Below, in pieces: positions 1 through 9,700 of a DNA stretch of 64,000 nt. The notes beneath the pieces are model-generated. The model worked only from the letters and a program-made list of their open reading frames with translations, was not told the origin of the DNA and made no database searches. Positions within the stretch are counted from its first letter, which is position 1, and each line of letters opens with the position of its first letter. Source of the DNA: Desulforhopalus sp. (lineage in GTDB: Bacteria > Desulfobacterota > Desulfobulbia > Desulfobulbales > Desulfocapsaceae); NCBI GenBank assembly GCA_030247675.1, contig JAOTRX010000011.1:1-64000 (forward strand), given 5' to 3'. The position numbers were made by a program, and so were the translations under genes.

Positions 1-122
1 TCTCAACTTCCATTCCTAAACGATTTTTAACCATGATCCTAATGCCTTATTCCTAAACACCAGAATCATCCCTCGCTCAAGTCCGCGGCAAACTACTTGA
101 TTCGTCCCGGACCGTCAAGAAG

Positions 123-157
123 AAAAAACCTCCTTTGGAACGATTAGGAGGTTTTTT
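123..157 (-). terminator. Rho-independent terminator
   Basis: A 12-bp perfect stem (123-134 with 146-157) with an 11-nt loop. A-runs at one end and T-runs at the other make it usable in both directions. It lies about 60 bases past the stop of the minus-strand gene 221-517, so it probably ends that transcript. Confidence 0.85.
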
Positions 158-220
158 GAAAAGTGGTAGTTTGTATCCGCTCGCTATTCCGTTGTAATAG
201 CAAAAGCAGCGGGGAAGTAG

Positions 221-517
221 TCAAGACGCTTTTTCTTCATCGAGCCAGCTTGCGAGTATATCGACTATCTTTTTTGCCTGCTCGGTACTGGAAATGTTGA
301 ATTTTGATTTCATTATATATTCGCCCTGCCGTTTTTGATAGCGGCGTATAGTATATATATTTTTGCCAAATTCACCTGTGGCTTTATCCAGGGTTTGATA
401 ACGGAAGAGGATGGTTGTCCAGGCTCCTTTTGAGAGAACTTCCTTGCCGGTTTCTTTCGCAACCTGGATACCGTCTTCTTCGTAGCTTACTGTAAGGTCT
501 TCAATTGTTGAACTCAT
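221..517 (-). CDS. Small conserved-looking protein of unknown function
   Basis: This encodes 98 residues with no signal peptide or membrane segment. It has a polar N-terminus, a central stretch rich in Tyr, Arg and Lys (around YTIRRYQKRQ, residues 55-64) and a C-terminal amphipathic helix (SSTEQAKKIVDILASWL). I do not recognise a domain. The ATG is preceded by only a weak purine stretch (CGGA). It is followed by a strong terminator and has a hairpin upstream, so it is probably its own transcription unit beside clpB. The coding assignment rests on length, plausible composition and the terminator. Confidence 0.65.
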   Translation of the reverse strand: MSSTIEDLTVSYEEDGIQVAKETGKEVLSKGAWTTILFRYQTLDKATGEFGKNIYTIRRYQKRQGEYIMKSKFNISSTEQAKKIVDILASWLDEEKAS

Positions 518-580
518 GTTTTTTCCGTTTTTAAGTTTCGTCAGGAAGCAAATTCATCGAAGAATCAAATAGATTTAATG

Positions 581-614
581 GGCCTGGAGCAAAGGTGGTG
601 ACGCACTCCAGGCC
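581..614. repeat. Inverted repeat between clpB and the 98-residue gene
   Basis: The 9-bp arms GGCCTGGAG (581-589) and CTCCAGGCC (606-614) enclose a 16-nt loop. No T-run follows on either strand, so it is not a standard terminator. It could be a structured leader of the 221-517 gene. Confidence 0.4.
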
Positions 615-673
615 AAGTATTTAATGCAGGCGAGCAAGCCTGTAAAGAAAAACCTATTCTGTAGGACTTAAAG

Positions 674-699
674 TAAGACCACTCTGCAGGGTGGTCTTA
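674..699 (-). terminator. Probable clpB terminator hairpin
   Basis: TAAGACCAC (674-682) pairs with GTGGTCTTA (691-699), starting 12 bases past the clpB stop. The T-run after it on the minus strand is short (CTTT), so it is a weak intrinsic terminator at best. Confidence 0.5.
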
Positions 700-710
700 C
701 ATCTGAGGGT

Positions 711-3314
711 TTACGATTTGGTTTGCATAGAAAAGGTTAGCCCTTTACCTGTGCCTTCTATAATAATATGATCGCCATCTTTGATTTCCCCTTGAAGAAT
801 TTTCACCGCCAGAGGGTCTTCGAGGTTTCGTTGAATGGCCCTTTTTAGAGGGCGTGCACCATAAGAAGGGTTGTAGCCATTCTCCACTAAGAACTGTTTT
901 GCGCTTTCACGGATATGCAGAGAGATTTCCTTTTCATCAAGACGCTTGATGAGCTTTTTGATTTGGATATCGACAATTGCCATCAAGTTCTGGCGAGTCA
1001 ATCGATCAAAAATAATTGTTTCATCGATTCTGTTCAGAAATTCTGGCTTAAAATTGTGGTGGAGCATTTCCTCGACTTGCGCTTGGATACTGCCTTTGTC
1101 TTTTGCGTCATCAGCCATGCTCATGATGAGGGAGCTTCCAAGGTTGGATGTCATTATAAGTAAGGCGTTTTTGAAATCGACGGTACGGCCTTTACCGTCG
1201 GTTAAACGCCCATCATCGAGGACTTGTAGAAGAATATTAAAAACATCCGGATGGGCCTTTTCGATTTCATCGAGAAGAATAACCGCATAGGGCCTTCTTC
1301 GAACTGCCTCGGTCAAGTAGCCGCCTTCTTCATAGCCAACGTAGCCCGGAGGGGCGCCGATCAGCCGGGAAACTGAGTGCTTTTCCATAAATTCCGACAT
1401 GTCTACGCGAATCATGGCCTGCTCGTCATCAAAGAGAAAATCGGCAAGCGTTCTGGCAAGCTCGGTTTTACCGACGCCGGTTGGACCAAGAAAGATAAAT
1501 GAACCGAGTGGCCTGTTTGGATCCTGGAGGCCGGCTCTTGCCCTGCGGACAGCGTTGGCAACTGCCGTGATCGCCTGGCTCTGGCCGATAACACGCTTGG
1601 CAAGTTCTTCCTCGGCATGCACAAGTTTGTCTTTTTCGCCTTCAAGTAAGCGGTCTACTGGAATGCCAGTCCACTTGGCGACAACCGCGGCAATATCCTG
1701 CGCATCTACCTCTTCTTTGAGCATCATTTGGTTGGCCTGGATATCCTGGAGTTTGGCGTTGGCCTCAGTCAATTCTTTTTCAAGCTGAACTTTTTGCCCA
1801 TAGCGAATTTCAGCAACACGGCTCAGGTTGCCTTCCCGTTCCGCCTTCTTTTCTTCAATGGCGGTGGCATCAATACGTTCTTTGATGCCTCTGATGCTTT
1901 TTATGGTGTCGCGCTCCATCGACCACTGGGCTTTCATCGAGTTGAGGCTTTCGTTGAGATCGGCAAGTTTTTTGCGCAGATCAGTAAGCCGGGTTTTTGA
2001 AGCGCTGTCCTTTTCCTTTTTTAAAGCCTCTTGTTCGATTTCCAGTTTGATTTTTTGCCGTTCGAGTTCATCTATTTCAGTGGGCATGGAATCGATTTCG
2101 ATGCGCAACATCGAGGCTGCCTCGTCGATGAGATCAATGGCCTTGTCCGGCAAAAATCGGTCGGTGATGTATCTATTGGAGAGAGTTACTGCCGCAACGG
2201 TGGCATTATCCTGGATTCTCACCCCGTGGTGAATTTCATATTTCTCTTTTATTCCGCGGAGAATAGCTATGGTATCTTCGACGCTGGGTTCTTGCACGAG
2301 AACCGGTTGAAAACGCCTTTCAAGCGCACTGTCTTTCTCGATATATTTGCGGTATTCATCGAGGGTCGTTGCCCCGACGCAGTGTAACTCGCCGCGAGCC
2401 AAGGCCGGTTTCAGCATGTTGGAGGCATCCATTGACCCCTCGGCTGCCCCGGTACCGACAAGGGTATGGATCTCATCAATAAAGAGAATGATCTCTCCGG
2501 CTTTTTCCTCGACCTCTTTCAGCACCGCCTTGAGTCGCTCCTCGAATTCTCCCCGGTATTTTGCGCCGGCTACCAAGGCGCCCATATCAAGGGTGATTAC
2601 CTGTTTGTTTTCGAGGCTGGCTGGGATGTCGCCATTGACGATGCGCTGAGCAAGGCCTTCGACTATGGCGGTCTTACCTACTCCCGGTTCGCCTATGAGA
2701 ATCGGGTTGTTCTTTGTCCTTCGTGACAACACCTGGATAATCCTTCGTATCTCCTCATCGCGACCAATGACTGGGTCGATCTTTCCTTGCTTGGCCAACT
2801 GTGTCAGATTTTTGCCATACTTCTCAAGGGCTTGATATTTTTCCTCGGGATATTGATCGGTTACCCGGTGGCTTCCGCGCAGGGTCGACAATCCCAGGAG
2901 GAATTCTTTTTCCTGAATGCCTCGGCCATTGAGGATTTTGCAAACATCAATCTCCCGGTTTCTGAGGATTGCAAGAAAGAGGTGCTCTTGACTGACGTAT
3001 TCATCCTGCATCTGCTGAGCAACGGCAAAGGAGTCGTCGAGGACCTTTTTGAGGTGTTTTGAGGCATAACTTTGGCTTGTACCCTGGCCCGACACCCGGG
3101 GAATTCTCTCAAGAAGTTGGGCTATGTCCGCTAACACCAGGGACGGATCAATGCCCATTTTTTTGATAACCGGCACAACTATTCCCTCCGGTTGGGTGAA
3201 AATGGCCTTTACCAGATGCGCCACCTGGATTTCCTGGTGTCCACTGTCCTGGGCTAATTTTTGCGCGGTCTGTACAGCTTCTTGGGATTTCAGGGTAAAT
3301 TTATCAAATTGCAT
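711..3314 (-). CDS. clpB: ATP-dependent disaggregase ClpB (Hsp104 family)
   Basis: This is a cytoplasmic hexameric AAA+ chaperone that pulls polypeptides out of aggregates together with DnaK. At 867 residues it has the usual ClpB length. The order is a Clp N-domain (about 1-145), a first nucleotide-binding domain with Walker A GEPGVGKT (208-215) and Walker B LFIDEIHT, a long coiled-coil middle domain rich in Glu and Lys (about 410-525), a second AAA+ module with GPTGVGKT (near 608) and LLDEIEKAH, and a C-terminal D2 small domain with NPSYGARPLKRAI. The middle domain distinguishes it from ClpA and ClpC. The start has GAGGA seven bases upstream. A sigma70-like promoter lies at 3389-3417; no heat-shock sigma-32 or CIRCE site was seen. 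Confidence 0.97.
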   Translation of the reverse strand: MQFDKFTLKSQEAVQTAQKLAQDSGHQEIQVAHLVKAIFTQPEGIVVPVIKKMGIDPSLVLADIAQLLERIPRVSGQGTSQSYASKHLKKVLDDSFAVAQQMQDEYVSQEHLFLAILRNREIDVCKILNGRGIQEKEFLLGLSTLRGSHRVTDQYPEEKYQALEKYGKNLTQLAKQGKIDPVIGRDEEIRRIIQVLSRRTKNNPILIGEPGVGKTAIVEGLAQRIVNGDIPASLENKQVITLDMGALVAGAKYRGEFEERLKAVLKEVEEKAGEIILFIDEIHTLVGTGAAEGSMDASNMLKPALARGELHCVGATTLDEYRKYIEKDSALERRFQPVLVQEPSVEDTIAILRGIKEKYEIHHGVRIQDNATVAAVTLSNRYITDRFLPDKAIDLIDEAASMLRIEIDSMPTEIDELERQKIKLEIEQEALKKEKDSASKTRLTDLRKKLADLNESLNSMKAQWSMERDTIKSIRGIKERIDATAIEEKKAEREGNLSRVAEIRYGQKVQLEKELTEANAKLQDIQANQMMLKEEVDAQDIAAVVAKWTGIPVDRLLEGEKDKLVHAEEELAKRVIGQSQAITAVANAVRRARAGLQDPNRPLGSFIFLGPTGVGKTELARTLADFLFDDEQAMIRVDMSEFMEKHSVSRLIGAPPGYVGYEEGGYLTEAVRRRPYAVILLDEIEKAHPDVFNILLQVLDDGRLTDGKGRTVDFKNALLIMTSNLGSSLIMSMADDAKDKGSIQAQVEEMLHHNFKPEFLNRIDETIIFDRLTRQNLMAIVDIQIKKLIKRLDEKEISLHIRESAKQFLVENGYNPSYGARPLKRAIQRNLEDPLAVKILQGEIKDGDHIIIEGTGKGLTFSMQTKS

Positions 3315-3388
3315 GGTATGTCCTCGCTGCTACCTTGTTTTACTGTACCTGTGATACGCCTTTCGGCAGGTGTTTTGGTCACTCTGAG

Positions 3389-3417
3389 AGGATAAGGATT
3401 GCCTTGGTCGGCGTCAA
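3389..3417 (-). promoter_or_regulatory. Candidate sigma70-type promoter for clpB
   Basis: Minus strand TTGACG (3412-3417), a 17-nt spacer, then TATCCT (3389-3394). It would place the start of transcription about 65-70 bases upstream of the clpB ATG. Found by eye only. Confidence 0.5.
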
Positions 3418-3438
3418 GAAATTGACACCAATGGGCAA

Positions 3439-3473
3439 TAAAAAAAGCGAGCCCCGATCAGAGGGCTCGCTTT
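3439..3473 (-). terminator. Rho-independent terminator after the HesB-like gene
   Basis: An 11-bp stem (3444-3454 with 3463-3473), GC-rich at its top (GCGAGCCC), is followed on the minus strand by a run of T. It lies about 95 bases past the stop at 3566 and isolates that gene from clpB. Confidence 0.85.
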
Positions 3474-3565
3474 GAAATTTCCAAAATCGTATTCACTACT
3501 TATAACTTAAAGGAAGCAAATGTATTGTGGAAAAAAGGTGCGGGGCGAGGGTGAATCTATATCTA

Positions 3566-3907
3566 TCAACCACAACTTCCCGAACCACATGAACTCGAGC
3601 TGCAACCGCCGCCGGAGCTGATCGGATTCACGGAAGTGATGCCGAATCCGGAGCGTGGGCCAGCGTCAACGTAGTCCACTGTAATTCCACCACAGGTGGT
3701 TAAGAGGCTCTTTTCCACGAGAAACTTCAGAGAATCGTTCTCGAAAACCTTGTCGCTATCTTTTGGCTCATCCAGAGCCAATCCCAATGAGGGACCTGCT
3801 CAGCCACCCTGCATCAGTGCTACACGCAGGGCGGAATCGATATTGTTCGCCTGCATGTATTCTTTCAGTTTCGCAACAGCTAATCCTGTTACATTGAGTT
3901 CAGACAT
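3566..3907 (-). CDS. HesB/IscA-like selenoprotein (in-frame TGA = Sec36)
   Basis: This is an A-type iron-sulfur carrier-like protein. Reading from the ATG at 3905-3907, which has a perfect AAGGAGG eight bases upstream, gives 113 codons with one in-frame TGA at 3800-3802 (codon 36). The context is LMQGG-U-AGPSLGLALDEP. The Sec sits where IscA/HesB proteins have their first conserved cysteine (E. coli IscA Cys35). Sequence on both sides of the TGA is HesB-like, so this is readthrough and not a truncation. The C-terminus has Cys102, Cys107 and Cys112 (C-x4-C-x4-C) in a Gly/Ser-rich tail, instead of the usual C-x-C. A hairpin that fits a bacterial SECIS follows the TGA. HesB-like selenoproteins are an established family. 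The metal or sulfur partner cannot be told from sequence. Conventional calling would report only a 73-residue fragment from a TTG. Confidence 0.9.
3763..3781 (-). promoter_or_regulatory. Candidate bacterial SECIS hairpin
   Basis: On the minus strand the stem TTGGCTC (3775-3781) and GAGCCAA (3763-3769) encloses the loop TGGAT. The 7-bp stem begins 18 nt after the TGA and the loop lies 25 nt after it. A guanine in the first two loop positions and this spacing match what is known of bacterial SECIS elements bound by SelB. Confidence 0.75.
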
Positions 3908-4367
3908 GAAATGCCTCCTTAAAGTTTATTTCTGAAATAACTTCTCTGTGTTATGACCATCATTGGCAAGAGAAGCATTGCTAATGGTAGAAAAATAAGG
4001 TGGGATAGACAAATAGTCAATCTTTACTGGATCAAAATAATGGAGAGAATTAAGGGTTGCAAGGCCATTTCATTGACAATGAAGGAGGGAGGGGTGCTTG
4101 CCCTGCCTCATGGTGCGACCTGCGGAGAGTATTTATGCTTAAAAAAGAAAGGTATGAAAGAAATAAATAATATCTTCCACTAAAAATTGAATAGGCGGGG
4201 GATGTTAGTTTATAGTTCTGTGATGGAAAACAGACGCAGTATTATCGCTAGCAGGGTTTTCTTGTAACTGCCGGTGGATTGAGTCAAGCCCGTTGCCTCC
4301 TCGGTGGCGGCAGGCAAAGATGATTGCGTTATATATAGTTTTTATCTATTAGGCCAGAGAGGTTTTT
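3908..4367. other. Intergenic region between divergent HesB-like gene and pfk
   Basis: This 460-base gap holds the Shine-Dalgarno of the HesB-like gene (3909-3915) and AT-rich stretches suitable for divergent promoters. I see no convincing gene. A 76-codon frame at 3953-4183 has no ribosome-binding site and no recognisable content. Confidence 0.5.
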
Positions 4368-5471
4368 ATGAAAAAAATTATTATTTCGACGGGTGGAGGG
4401 GACGCTCCCGGGCTCAACGCGGTCATTTATGCTGTGGTACACACCTGCTACAGGAAGGGTTGGGAGGTATATGGCAGCAAGAATGGTTATGGAGGTTTTC
4501 TCGACATTGACGATATGGTTCGCCTCACCATTAGAGATGTAGAGGGGATCTATTCGACCGGTGGAACTATTCTTGGATCGACGAATAAAGGAAATCCTTT
4601 TGCCAAACCCGTGGAAAACCTGGCTGGTGAAATACAGATTGTTGATGTTTCCGATAAAATTCTAAAAAACTTCAGCAGAATGGGTTTCGATTGTCATATT
4701 GCCATCGGCGGTGATGGCAGCCTTGATATTGCCCACAAGTTTGCCTTGAAGGGTATGCCGGTCATCGGCGTTCCAAAAACCATCGACAATGATTTGGAAG
4801 AAACCGACCGAACCTTCGGTTTTGATACGGCTGTCTCCACGGCGACGGAAGCGCTCGACAAGCTGCACTCAACGGCGAAATCCCATAACCGGGTTATGGT
4901 GGTTGAAGTCATGGGCCGAGATTCCGGCTGGATCGCTTTATACTCCGGTATTTCCGGCGGCGCCGATGTTATCTTAATTCCGGAAATTCCCTTTGATATG
5001 GAAGCAGTTTGCGAGAAAATTGCCGACAATGAACTGCATGAGAAACATTATTCTATTGTTGTTGTTGCAGAAGGAGCGGTTACCAAAGAGGGACAAAACT
5101 TTAATAAGGGTAAGGGGGAACTCGGCCGTGAGGAGGTAATTCTTGGCGGGGTCGGTGAATGGGTGGCCTCGGAAATTAGAAAACGCACGGAAAAGGACAC
5201 CAGATCACTGGTTCTCGGCCATTTGCAGCGTGGTGGATCGCCAACGACCTTTGATCGATTGCTTGCCCTGCGGTTTGGTGCCGCAGCGGTTCGAATGATT
5301 GAAGATGGGGTTTTTGATCACATGGTGGCCTTGAAAAACTCCGTCATGGTGCCTGTGCCGATTGCCAATGCAATAAAAAAACGGAAGAAAGTATCCTTTA
5401 CCAATGACAAGATCGTCACCGCCAGGGACATCGGTATCTGCCTTGGCGATAAAGATCTTGAAACAGTGTAG
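4368..5471 (+). CDS. 6-phosphofructokinase (PfkA superfamily)
   Basis: It phosphorylates fructose 6-phosphate to the 1,6-bisphosphate in the cytoplasm. The 367 residues carry the family signatures: GGGDAPGLNAVI (9-20), GGDGS (114-118), PKTIDND (136-142, with catalytic Asp140), MGRDSG (182-187) and GHLQRGGSPTTFDR. The donor-determining positions are mixed. Gly117 (E. coli Gly104) is the residue typical of ATP enzymes, whereas Lys137 (E. coli Gly124) is typical of pyrophosphate enzymes. This G/K combination occurs in the long group III type PFKs, so the phosphoryl donor is not settled by sequence. The start has AGAGAGG seven bases upstream. It runs straight into the next gene, 23 bases on. Confidence 0.92.
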   Translation: MKKIIISTGGGDAPGLNAVIYAVVHTCYRKGWEVYGSKNGYGGFLDIDDMVRLTIRDVEGIYSTGGTILGSTNKGNPFAKPVENLAGEIQIVDVSDKILKNFSRMGFDCHIAIGGDGSLDIAHKFALKGMPVIGVPKTIDNDLEETDRTFGFDTAVSTATEALDKLHSTAKSHNRVMVVEVMGRDSGWIALYSGISGGADVILIPEIPFDMEAVCEKIADNELHEKHYSIVVVAEGAVTKEGQNFNKGKGELGREEVILGGVGEWVASEIRKRTEKDTRSLVLGHLQRGGSPTTFDRLLALRFGAAAVRMIEDGVFDHMVALKNSVMVPVPIANAIKKRKKVSFTNDKIVTARDIGICLGDKDLETV

Positions 5472-5494
5472 ACGACGAGCGAGGGCAAAGAGGA

Positions 5495-6142
5495 GTGGGA
5501 GATAACAGCTACGAAGAGGCCTACCGGCTGCTGTACGCACAGTATGGCCCCCAGGGTTGGTGGCCGGGAGAGACACCTTTCGAGGTAATGGTGGGGGCGG
5601 TCTTGACCCAGAATACCAATTGGTCAAATGTCAGAAAGGCCATCAGCAATTTGCAGCAGGCCGGACTCCTCTCTTTTGAGGCGTTGTCGCTGTGTAGTGC
5701 TGACGAGATAGCCCCGTATATTCGGCCATCCGGGTATTACAATCTCAAGGCCCGCCGGTTGCGCAATCTGCTGGATTTAATAGATAACCACTACGAAGGC
5801 AAGCTTGAGCGTTTTCTTGCTGACGAGTTAGAGCCTTCACGGGAAAGACTTCTCCAGGTGAAGGGAATCGGCCCGGAGACCGCCGACTCGATACTGCTCT
5901 ACGCCTGTGAGCATCCGATATTCGTCATCGATATGTATACCCATAGGGTATTCAGTCGGCATAACCTGGTAATGGAGGAAAGCGATTACCAGGATATGCA
6001 GCAGATTTTTATGGATCATCTTCCGCATGACCCACAGCTCTTTAATGAATTTCACGCACTTATCGTTCGCGTGGCAAGCACCTGCTGCAAAAAGACCAAC
6101 CCCCTGTGTGATCAATGCCCACTTCAGGGATTGAACCTTTGA
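5495..6142 (+). CDS. Endonuclease III-like HhH-GPD DNA glycosylase (COG2231/MagIII type)
   Basis: The 215 residues form one HhH-GPD DNA-glycosylase domain. LTQNTNWSNVRKAI lies near residue 33, the helix-hairpin-helix is LLQVKGIGPETADSILLYA, and it is followed by FVIDMYTHRV with the catalytic Asp region. The usual Nth lysine in the hairpin is retained as VKGIG. The C-terminal cysteines are CC-x6-C-x2-C and the protein ends before the fourth, more distant cysteine of canonical Nth. The iron-sulfur cluster may therefore use the doubled Cys or be altered. Size and features match the endonuclease III-related group that includes MagIII 3-methyladenine glycosylases. The substrate is not predictable. 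The start is GTG with GAGGG nine bases upstream. Confidence 0.88.
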   Translation: MGDNSYEEAYRLLYAQYGPQGWWPGETPFEVMVGAVLTQNTNWSNVRKAISNLQQAGLLSFEALSLCSADEIAPYIRPSGYYNLKARRLRNLLDLIDNHYEGKLERFLADELEPSRERLLQVKGIGPETADSILLYACEHPIFVIDMYTHRVFSRHNLVMEESDYQDMQQIFMDHLPHDPQLFNEFHALIVRVASTCCKKTNPLCDQCPLQGLNL

Positions 6143-6157
6143 GGTACGAGAGGTGTG

Positions 6158-6511
6158 TTACGACTGAATATCCAAGAGGGTGCCGGTCATGTCATTGACC
6201 GTCTCAATGGTTTTGAGATTGGCCTTGTAGAATTGGCTACTCAAGCTCATTTCCGGTATTTCCGAGCTCATTTCTACATTAGAAAGCTCTACAAGATCAG
6301 GGCCCCCGCTGGTTTCCTGGAAGACACTGGCACCCGGGGTATTTACTTGATCAACTGTTGCTCGTACCCCCTGCGGCTGCTGCTCAGCCATGGTAACCCT
6401 GGTTTTCCTAAAACCATCGGTGTTGGCGTTGGCGATATTGTTGGCGCCCGACTGGACCTTTGTGCCGAAGGCTTGTAAGGCTGTGAGGGCTGAACTGTAT
6501 GCTGAAATCAT
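6158..6511 (-). CDS. Short FlgB/FlgC-like flagellar rod family protein, isolated
   Basis: About 117 residues combine the N-terminal flagellar rod motif (NIANANTDGFRKTRV) with the C-terminal FlgEFG-type helix (VELSNVEMSSEIPEMSLSSQF and the following NLKTIETVNDMTGTLLDI), and almost nothing between them. That is the pattern of FlgC-like proximal rod proteins, which self-assemble by pairing the two terminal helices. The longest frame starts at 6526, but GGAG stands six bases before the ATG at 6509-6511, so I use that start. No other flagellar gene is in the window. It is either a stand-alone paralogue or a rod-like protein used elsewhere. Confidence 0.8.
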   Translation of the reverse strand: MISAYSSALTALQAFGTKVQSGANNIANANTDGFRKTRVTMAEQQPQGVRATVDQVNTPGASVFQETSGGPDLVELSNVEMSSEIPEMSLSSQFYKANLKTIETVNDMTGTLLDIQS

Positions 6512-6786
6512 CATCTGCTCCATCATTAAAAAAGATTTTCTTTGAACTCAACCTGCAAACATTGCACCAGATTGAAAATTCTCTGGAGAATCTCGCAAAT
6601 GAGCTATCGATTGCGGAGTGAGCTGTGCAGATCTGTGCAGATGGGTGAGCAGGGAGCCCCAGATATTTTCTTAGATTTTGCAGTAGTATAAAGCTGCGTT
6701 GCGTATCTTGTCTGTTTTAAGTAAACGTATGCCTTTGTGGTATGCCGTAATGGTAATAGCGGTTACCAATTACTCCAATGCGTATC

Positions 6787-9700
6787 TCATGCAATTGCTG
6801 GTTTGGTAATTTCCTCGAGAAAACCTTCTATCTCATCTTCAGTATACTCAGCCTTCAGAAGCGCTTTTTTGTATCTGTCAAGAATCTCTCGCGCCTTCAG
6901 TGGGTTGTTGTTGAGGCAGTGTAATTTGTAGAGCAAAGAGGTCAGACCTTCCTCCAGATAATTGAGTTGCAGTATGCGTTCGAGAACGGTTATGGCCTCC
7001 TCTCGTCTTTCCGATCTTGCCAAGCTATTGGCCCAGATTGAACCGATTTTCACAAGAAGGTGGGTGAGATGATCACTGAAATCCAAGGCTTGTTCACTTT
7101 GGAAGGTATCGTCGGGCATTCCACCCTTCCACAATGCAAGAGCGGTTTGAAAGGCGCTATGGGCTTGCAGCCACTCATTATTTTTACTGTGGGATATTCC
7201 GATGCGGGCGGTTTCCTGGAATTGCAGTGCATCAATCTCATAGTTGGCCAAACATAGAATCCCCTTTTGGAGGAAGAAGTAATCTTTGATTGAGCTTGGC
7301 AGGAGTGGCGTCAGCTGTTGGCGGATGCGACTCAAAAGGGTGTCGAGACTTTTTCTGGCATTTACAGGCCCACTCTCCGGCCATAATTCTACAACAATTT
7401 TTTCCTGAGGAATACGTTGTCCTTTAGCGGTTATCAGCAGCCCAAGCAATTCACGCTGAATTGGAGTGAGGTCCTTCGATCGGAAAAGGATCTTTCCGGA
7501 AATGCTGACCTCAAAATTATCCATGAGGGTGAACTTGAGGAGGGGAATGGGTTGCCCACTATCGGAAAAATTCATGTGCAGGCGGGTTCTTGCAAGGGAC
7601 TGGGCAAAACTTTTTTCAAGATCTCTTTCTACCGCTAGGGCCAGGAGTTCGGTCATCATCACTGGTTCCCAGGTCCAGAAGTGGTTATACCCGTTGACTT
7701 TCATGAGAGCCAAACCCGCTTCAAGGTCATTTATGGCTGCCTCGGCCCCTTTTTCTTTTAACGCACAATAACTTCTGTTGAACAGTGCACAAATGGTCAA
7801 ATATGTAGAGGGAATGGTCTGGGCGATGGCGAGCCCTTTTTCAAAAAGTGGAATGGCCTCGGAGTATTGTTTTGCCTTGGTATAAACCGCACCGGCGATA
7901 ATGGCGTTGAAGCCGACATAAAATAGACCTGCAGAGTTTTGTCGAAGGCGAATTGATTCGGCAATTTTTTGGACTGCCTTTTCGGCATGGTTGGTGATGG
8001 ACAGGCCGAAGGCCTGCCATTGCAGCAGTTGGCTTTGCATGTGGTCGGTTGCGGCGGTGGAGGTAATTCCCCATCCCCTCTCCAACAAGTCAAGTGCCTG
8101 ATGGGGAAGCCCCAGGGAAAAGAGGGTGCTGCTGCCCCAGACATACAAGTAGGGGGCAGCGACCGTCTGATCGATCACTTTATGGTTGATGGAGTTTTGC
8201 AAAACCTGCTGTTGTATATGAAAATTTTGGTGATCTCCGACCATGGAGAGATAGCAGAGATTCATGACTCTCATGGTTAGCCGGTTCGATTCGCCAACGA
8301 GTGGGTCATTATAAAGTGTGAAACAGATCTCGGCCTCACGGAGGTATTTGGCGAGGTTTCCGCTGAGCAGCTCAATATAGCCCTGAATAAACCGGGTTGA
8401 GGCAATAAAGTTGCGGATATCGTGGGTTGTCGCAAGGTCGGTAGCCATGCGGATATAATGCCTGGCCCTACCCATTTCGCCGTTGAAAAAACAATAACCG
8501 ACTGCAAGATTGCGGGCGGTCATGATAATTATCGGCACAGGCAATGCGGCTTGGTTGTTTTTCAGCAGCTCCTCGATTCTTGGCAGCAGTTGCGCCCCTT
8601 CCGTGTATCTGCCGGAAATGACGAAATGATAATAGACGGTTTGTGACAGGGCTATTAATTCGCCGGTTACTTCTCCTGATTCTTCAAAGCGGCTACGTAC
8701 TCGGTCGAAGTAGGGCAGAGTGGTCTGAGGTGCAAAATCGACGCGAAGCAGTCCGGCGTAGAGGGTCAGCCAGGAATATTGACAAAGGATATCGTCAGGT
8801 ATTGTTTGTAACAGACTCAGGATAGTGATAGTGCGGTTTTTGGCGATAAGGTTCATCCCTTTTTCTTTCAGGATGTCATTCATTGCGTTAAAATCACCGG
8901 CGTTTTTATAACAGGTGAGGGCCTTCTCGGTCATATCCCGAGAAAGGTAGTAGCGTGCTTCGCTTCGGTAAATTTCGGCGATTTGTGCTGCCGGCAAGTG
9001 AGTTCTGGCCCGTTGTTGGAGAAATTCCTGGAAGAAATGATGGAGGCGGAAGACCTTTTGCCGGTTATCGAGTTTGTAAATGAAAAAGTTTTCGCTGGCC
9101 ATTTTTGCCAGCCTTTCCGGGAGGCCGACAATCCCTGATATCTCGGCCGCCAAGTCGCCGGGGATCTCGTGGAGAAATGACAACTTGAGGAAGGCATAAT
9201 GAAGCACTTCAGGTATCTGGGCGAAGATTTCTTCCTGGAAATAGTCAAGCATATGGCCGGTTGGCGGCGTGGCGGATAGGGCTGCAGTCGAAGGTTTTTG
9301 CCAAAATTTGTTTCGTCCGGAAATAGGGTGGCTTGCCAGGATGATCCCCATAATCCATCCATTGGTAATACGGTGAATCTCGTTGGCCTCCTGCCGGCTG
9401 ATGTCCCTTTTTAAAACGCTGTGGAATAGGGTCTCGATTTCCTGATTGTCAAGGGCCAGATCTGCGGTATTGAGGTAGACGATGTTCGCCCCGTTGCGAA
9501 TAGTTTTCCCTTTAATCTCAAGAGGGTGTCTGCTGATTAGGATAAAGTGTACCTTGGGTGGGGAGGTGTCGAGAAGGTGCTCAAGCAGGCTGATGGTAAG
9601 GGTTCCGAACTCGATGAGATGGAGATCGTCAAAAACCAGGTAGATATCCTTTTTTAAATACGTTTCCAGATCGTGCAGGAGGAGATTGGCGCAACGGGTG

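Noticed and set aside
3566..3787. A 73-residue HesB fragment starting at a TTG
   Set aside because: The in-frame sequence continues upstream through a TGA to an ATG with a perfect Shine-Dalgarno, so the fragment is part of a selenoprotein.
3953..4183. A 76-codon frame in the gap before pfk
   Set aside because: No ribosome-binding site, no recognisable content, and it fills a region that must hold two promoters.
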